Source: Rickettsia sp. Oklahoma-10 (GTDB taxonomy: Bacteria > Pseudomonadota > Alphaproteobacteria > Rickettsiales > Rickettsiaceae). Taken from it: 64,000 nucleotides of DNA. Below the pieces are notes generated by a model. It searched no databases and was not told where the DNA came from. It saw only the letters and a list, made by a program, of their open reading frames with translations. Positions 63,282 through 64,000 of the stretch are shown piece by piece; position 1 is the stretch's first letter; each line of letters opens with the position of its first letter. The translations under genes were made by a program, and so were the position numbers. The stretch spans positions 947,501-1,011,500 of the forward strand of contig NZ_CP157197.1 in assembly GCF_039954865.1 (NCBI RefSeq), read 5' to 3'.

Positions 63282-64000
63282 ATGTATAATACTGATGTTG
63301 TAATAATAGGTGCTGGTCCAGTTGGATTGTTTGCAGTTTTTCAGGCAGGAATGTTTGGTATGAAATGTCATGTTATTGACGCACAAAAGGCTGTTGGTGG
63401 TCAGTGTATTACACTATACCCTGAGAAGCCTATTTATGATATACCAGCATATCCTAAGATTACAGCAGAAGAGCTCATAAAACAGTTAGAGCGTCAAGCA
63501 GCTCCTTTTAAGCCTGTATATCATTTAAATCAACAAGCTATAGAGTTAAATAAGCAAGATGATTTTTTTGAAATTAAAACGTCAAAAAATATTCTTATTA
63601 AAAGCAAAATTATTATTATTGCAGCAGGAGGAGGTTCATTCGGTCCCAACAAACCTCCTCTTGTAAATATTGAAGATTTTGAAGGTAAATCAGTTTTCTA
63701 TTTTATTAATGATAAAAATAAATTCACAGGTAAAAATATAGTTATAGCTGGCGGTGGAGATTCAGCTGTTGACTGGGCTATTTCTCTTTCGGAGATTGCA
63801 AATAAAATATATTTAGTTCATAGACGTGATAAATTTACGGCTAGTCCTGAAAGTGTAAGGCAGTTAAGAAATCTTGCAGAAACCGGTAAGATTGAATTAG
63901 TAATCGGTTATCAGTTAAATGCTTTAGATGGTAACAATGGTGAACTGCAATCAGTTATAGTGAGAGATCTACAAAATAATACCCATAAATTAGAGGCCAA
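63282..64000 (+). CDS. Ferredoxin-NADP+ reductase, thioredoxin-reductase type (cut by window)
   Basis: The first 239 residues of an FNR of the TrxR-like class. The FAD-binding [19 protein letters not shown] begins at the N-terminus, followed by [26 protein letters not shown] binding is [17 protein letters not shown], then [14 protein letters not shown]. The CxxC of true thioredoxin reductase is absent between the FAD and NADP motifs, so this is the ferredoxin-NADP type annotated as trxB2-like in Rickettsia. It transfers electrons between NADPH and ferredoxin for iron-sulphur assembly or similar reactions. The 3' end lies outside the window. Confidence 0.9.
   Translation, partial: MYNTDVVIIGAGPVGLFAVFQAGMFGMKCHVIDAQKAVGGQCITLYPEKPIYDIPAYPKITAEELIKQLERQAAPFKPVYHLNQQAIELNKQDDFFEIKTSKNILIKSKIIIIAAGGGSFGPNKPPLVNIEDFEGKSVFYFINDKNKFTGKNIVIAGGGDSAVDWAISLSEIANKIYLVHRRDKFTASPESVRQLRNLAETGKIELVIGYQLNALDGNNGELQSVIVRDLQNNTHKLEA

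Noticed and set aside
1-64000. CRISPR array, prophage or integrase-bearing island
   Set aside because: No regularly spaced direct repeats, no cas-like genes, no integrase or phage structural genes were seen.

Overview
The window is AT-rich chromosomal DNA from a Rickettsia species. Diagnostic content includes two Tlc nucleotide translocases, the surface-antigen gene sca4, a patatin (pat2) relic, reduced operons with slow gene decay, and many Rickettsia palindromic elements (RPEs), some lying inside coding sequence. The decay of pat2 and of several other loci argues against a typhus-group species such as R. prowazekii. I cannot name the species.

Layout, left to right. Positions 1-9.6 kb: a gene cut by the left edge, a tlc gene, a glycosyltransferase relic, an AmpG-like permease, then a tight operon lysE-hemD-(inner-membrane protein)-hemY, an alpha/beta hydrolase and a decayed dinJ-yafQ toxin-antitoxin pair. 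Positions 9.6-30 kb: tRNA-Ser(UGA), trpS, plsC, a VUT-like transporter, a small lipoprotein, ihfB (shortened by a stop) with an sppA relic, rho, a PKMT-like methyltransferase, recJ, prfA, pdhC, infC (AUU start), a DUF2335 pair, birA, the pat2 relic, sodB, bioY-folC, a BPL_N protein, a GST and the RNase P RNA. Positions 30-44 kb: an IS200 relic, ppdK with a strong terminator, a polytopic membrane protein, a class II aldolase pseudogene, pgeF and a glutamine-synthetase-like gene with overlapping divergent starts, a BrkB-family protein, an XRE regulator with a long leader, and sca4. Positions 44-64 kb: tlc4, truB-rpsO-pnp, the kdsD-lptC-lptA-lptB envelope cluster, pgm-miaA, a large pentapeptide/helical-repeat protein, nrdF-nrdE, a relic of a spore-coat-U-type pilus locus, and the start of a ferredoxin-NADP+ reductase.

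Functionally the region mixes host-nutrient scavenging (Tlc, BioY/BirA/BPL_N, AmpG, LysE, VUT), lipopolysaccharide export, heme synthesis, translation and RNA turnover, and a host-interaction protein (Sca4). I did not find a new defence or mobile system. The strongest unusual signals are: (a) palindromic elements inserted in frame or at gene ends (birA, pgm twice, the hemD-hemY linker gene, miaA, lptB); (b) a set of legible gene corpses (dinJ-yafQ, pat2, spore-coat-U/chaperone, sppA, IS200, aldolase, lysE duplicate); and (c) start-codon oddities (AUU in infC, overlapping divergent ATGs, a decayed duplicate supplying a false lysE start).
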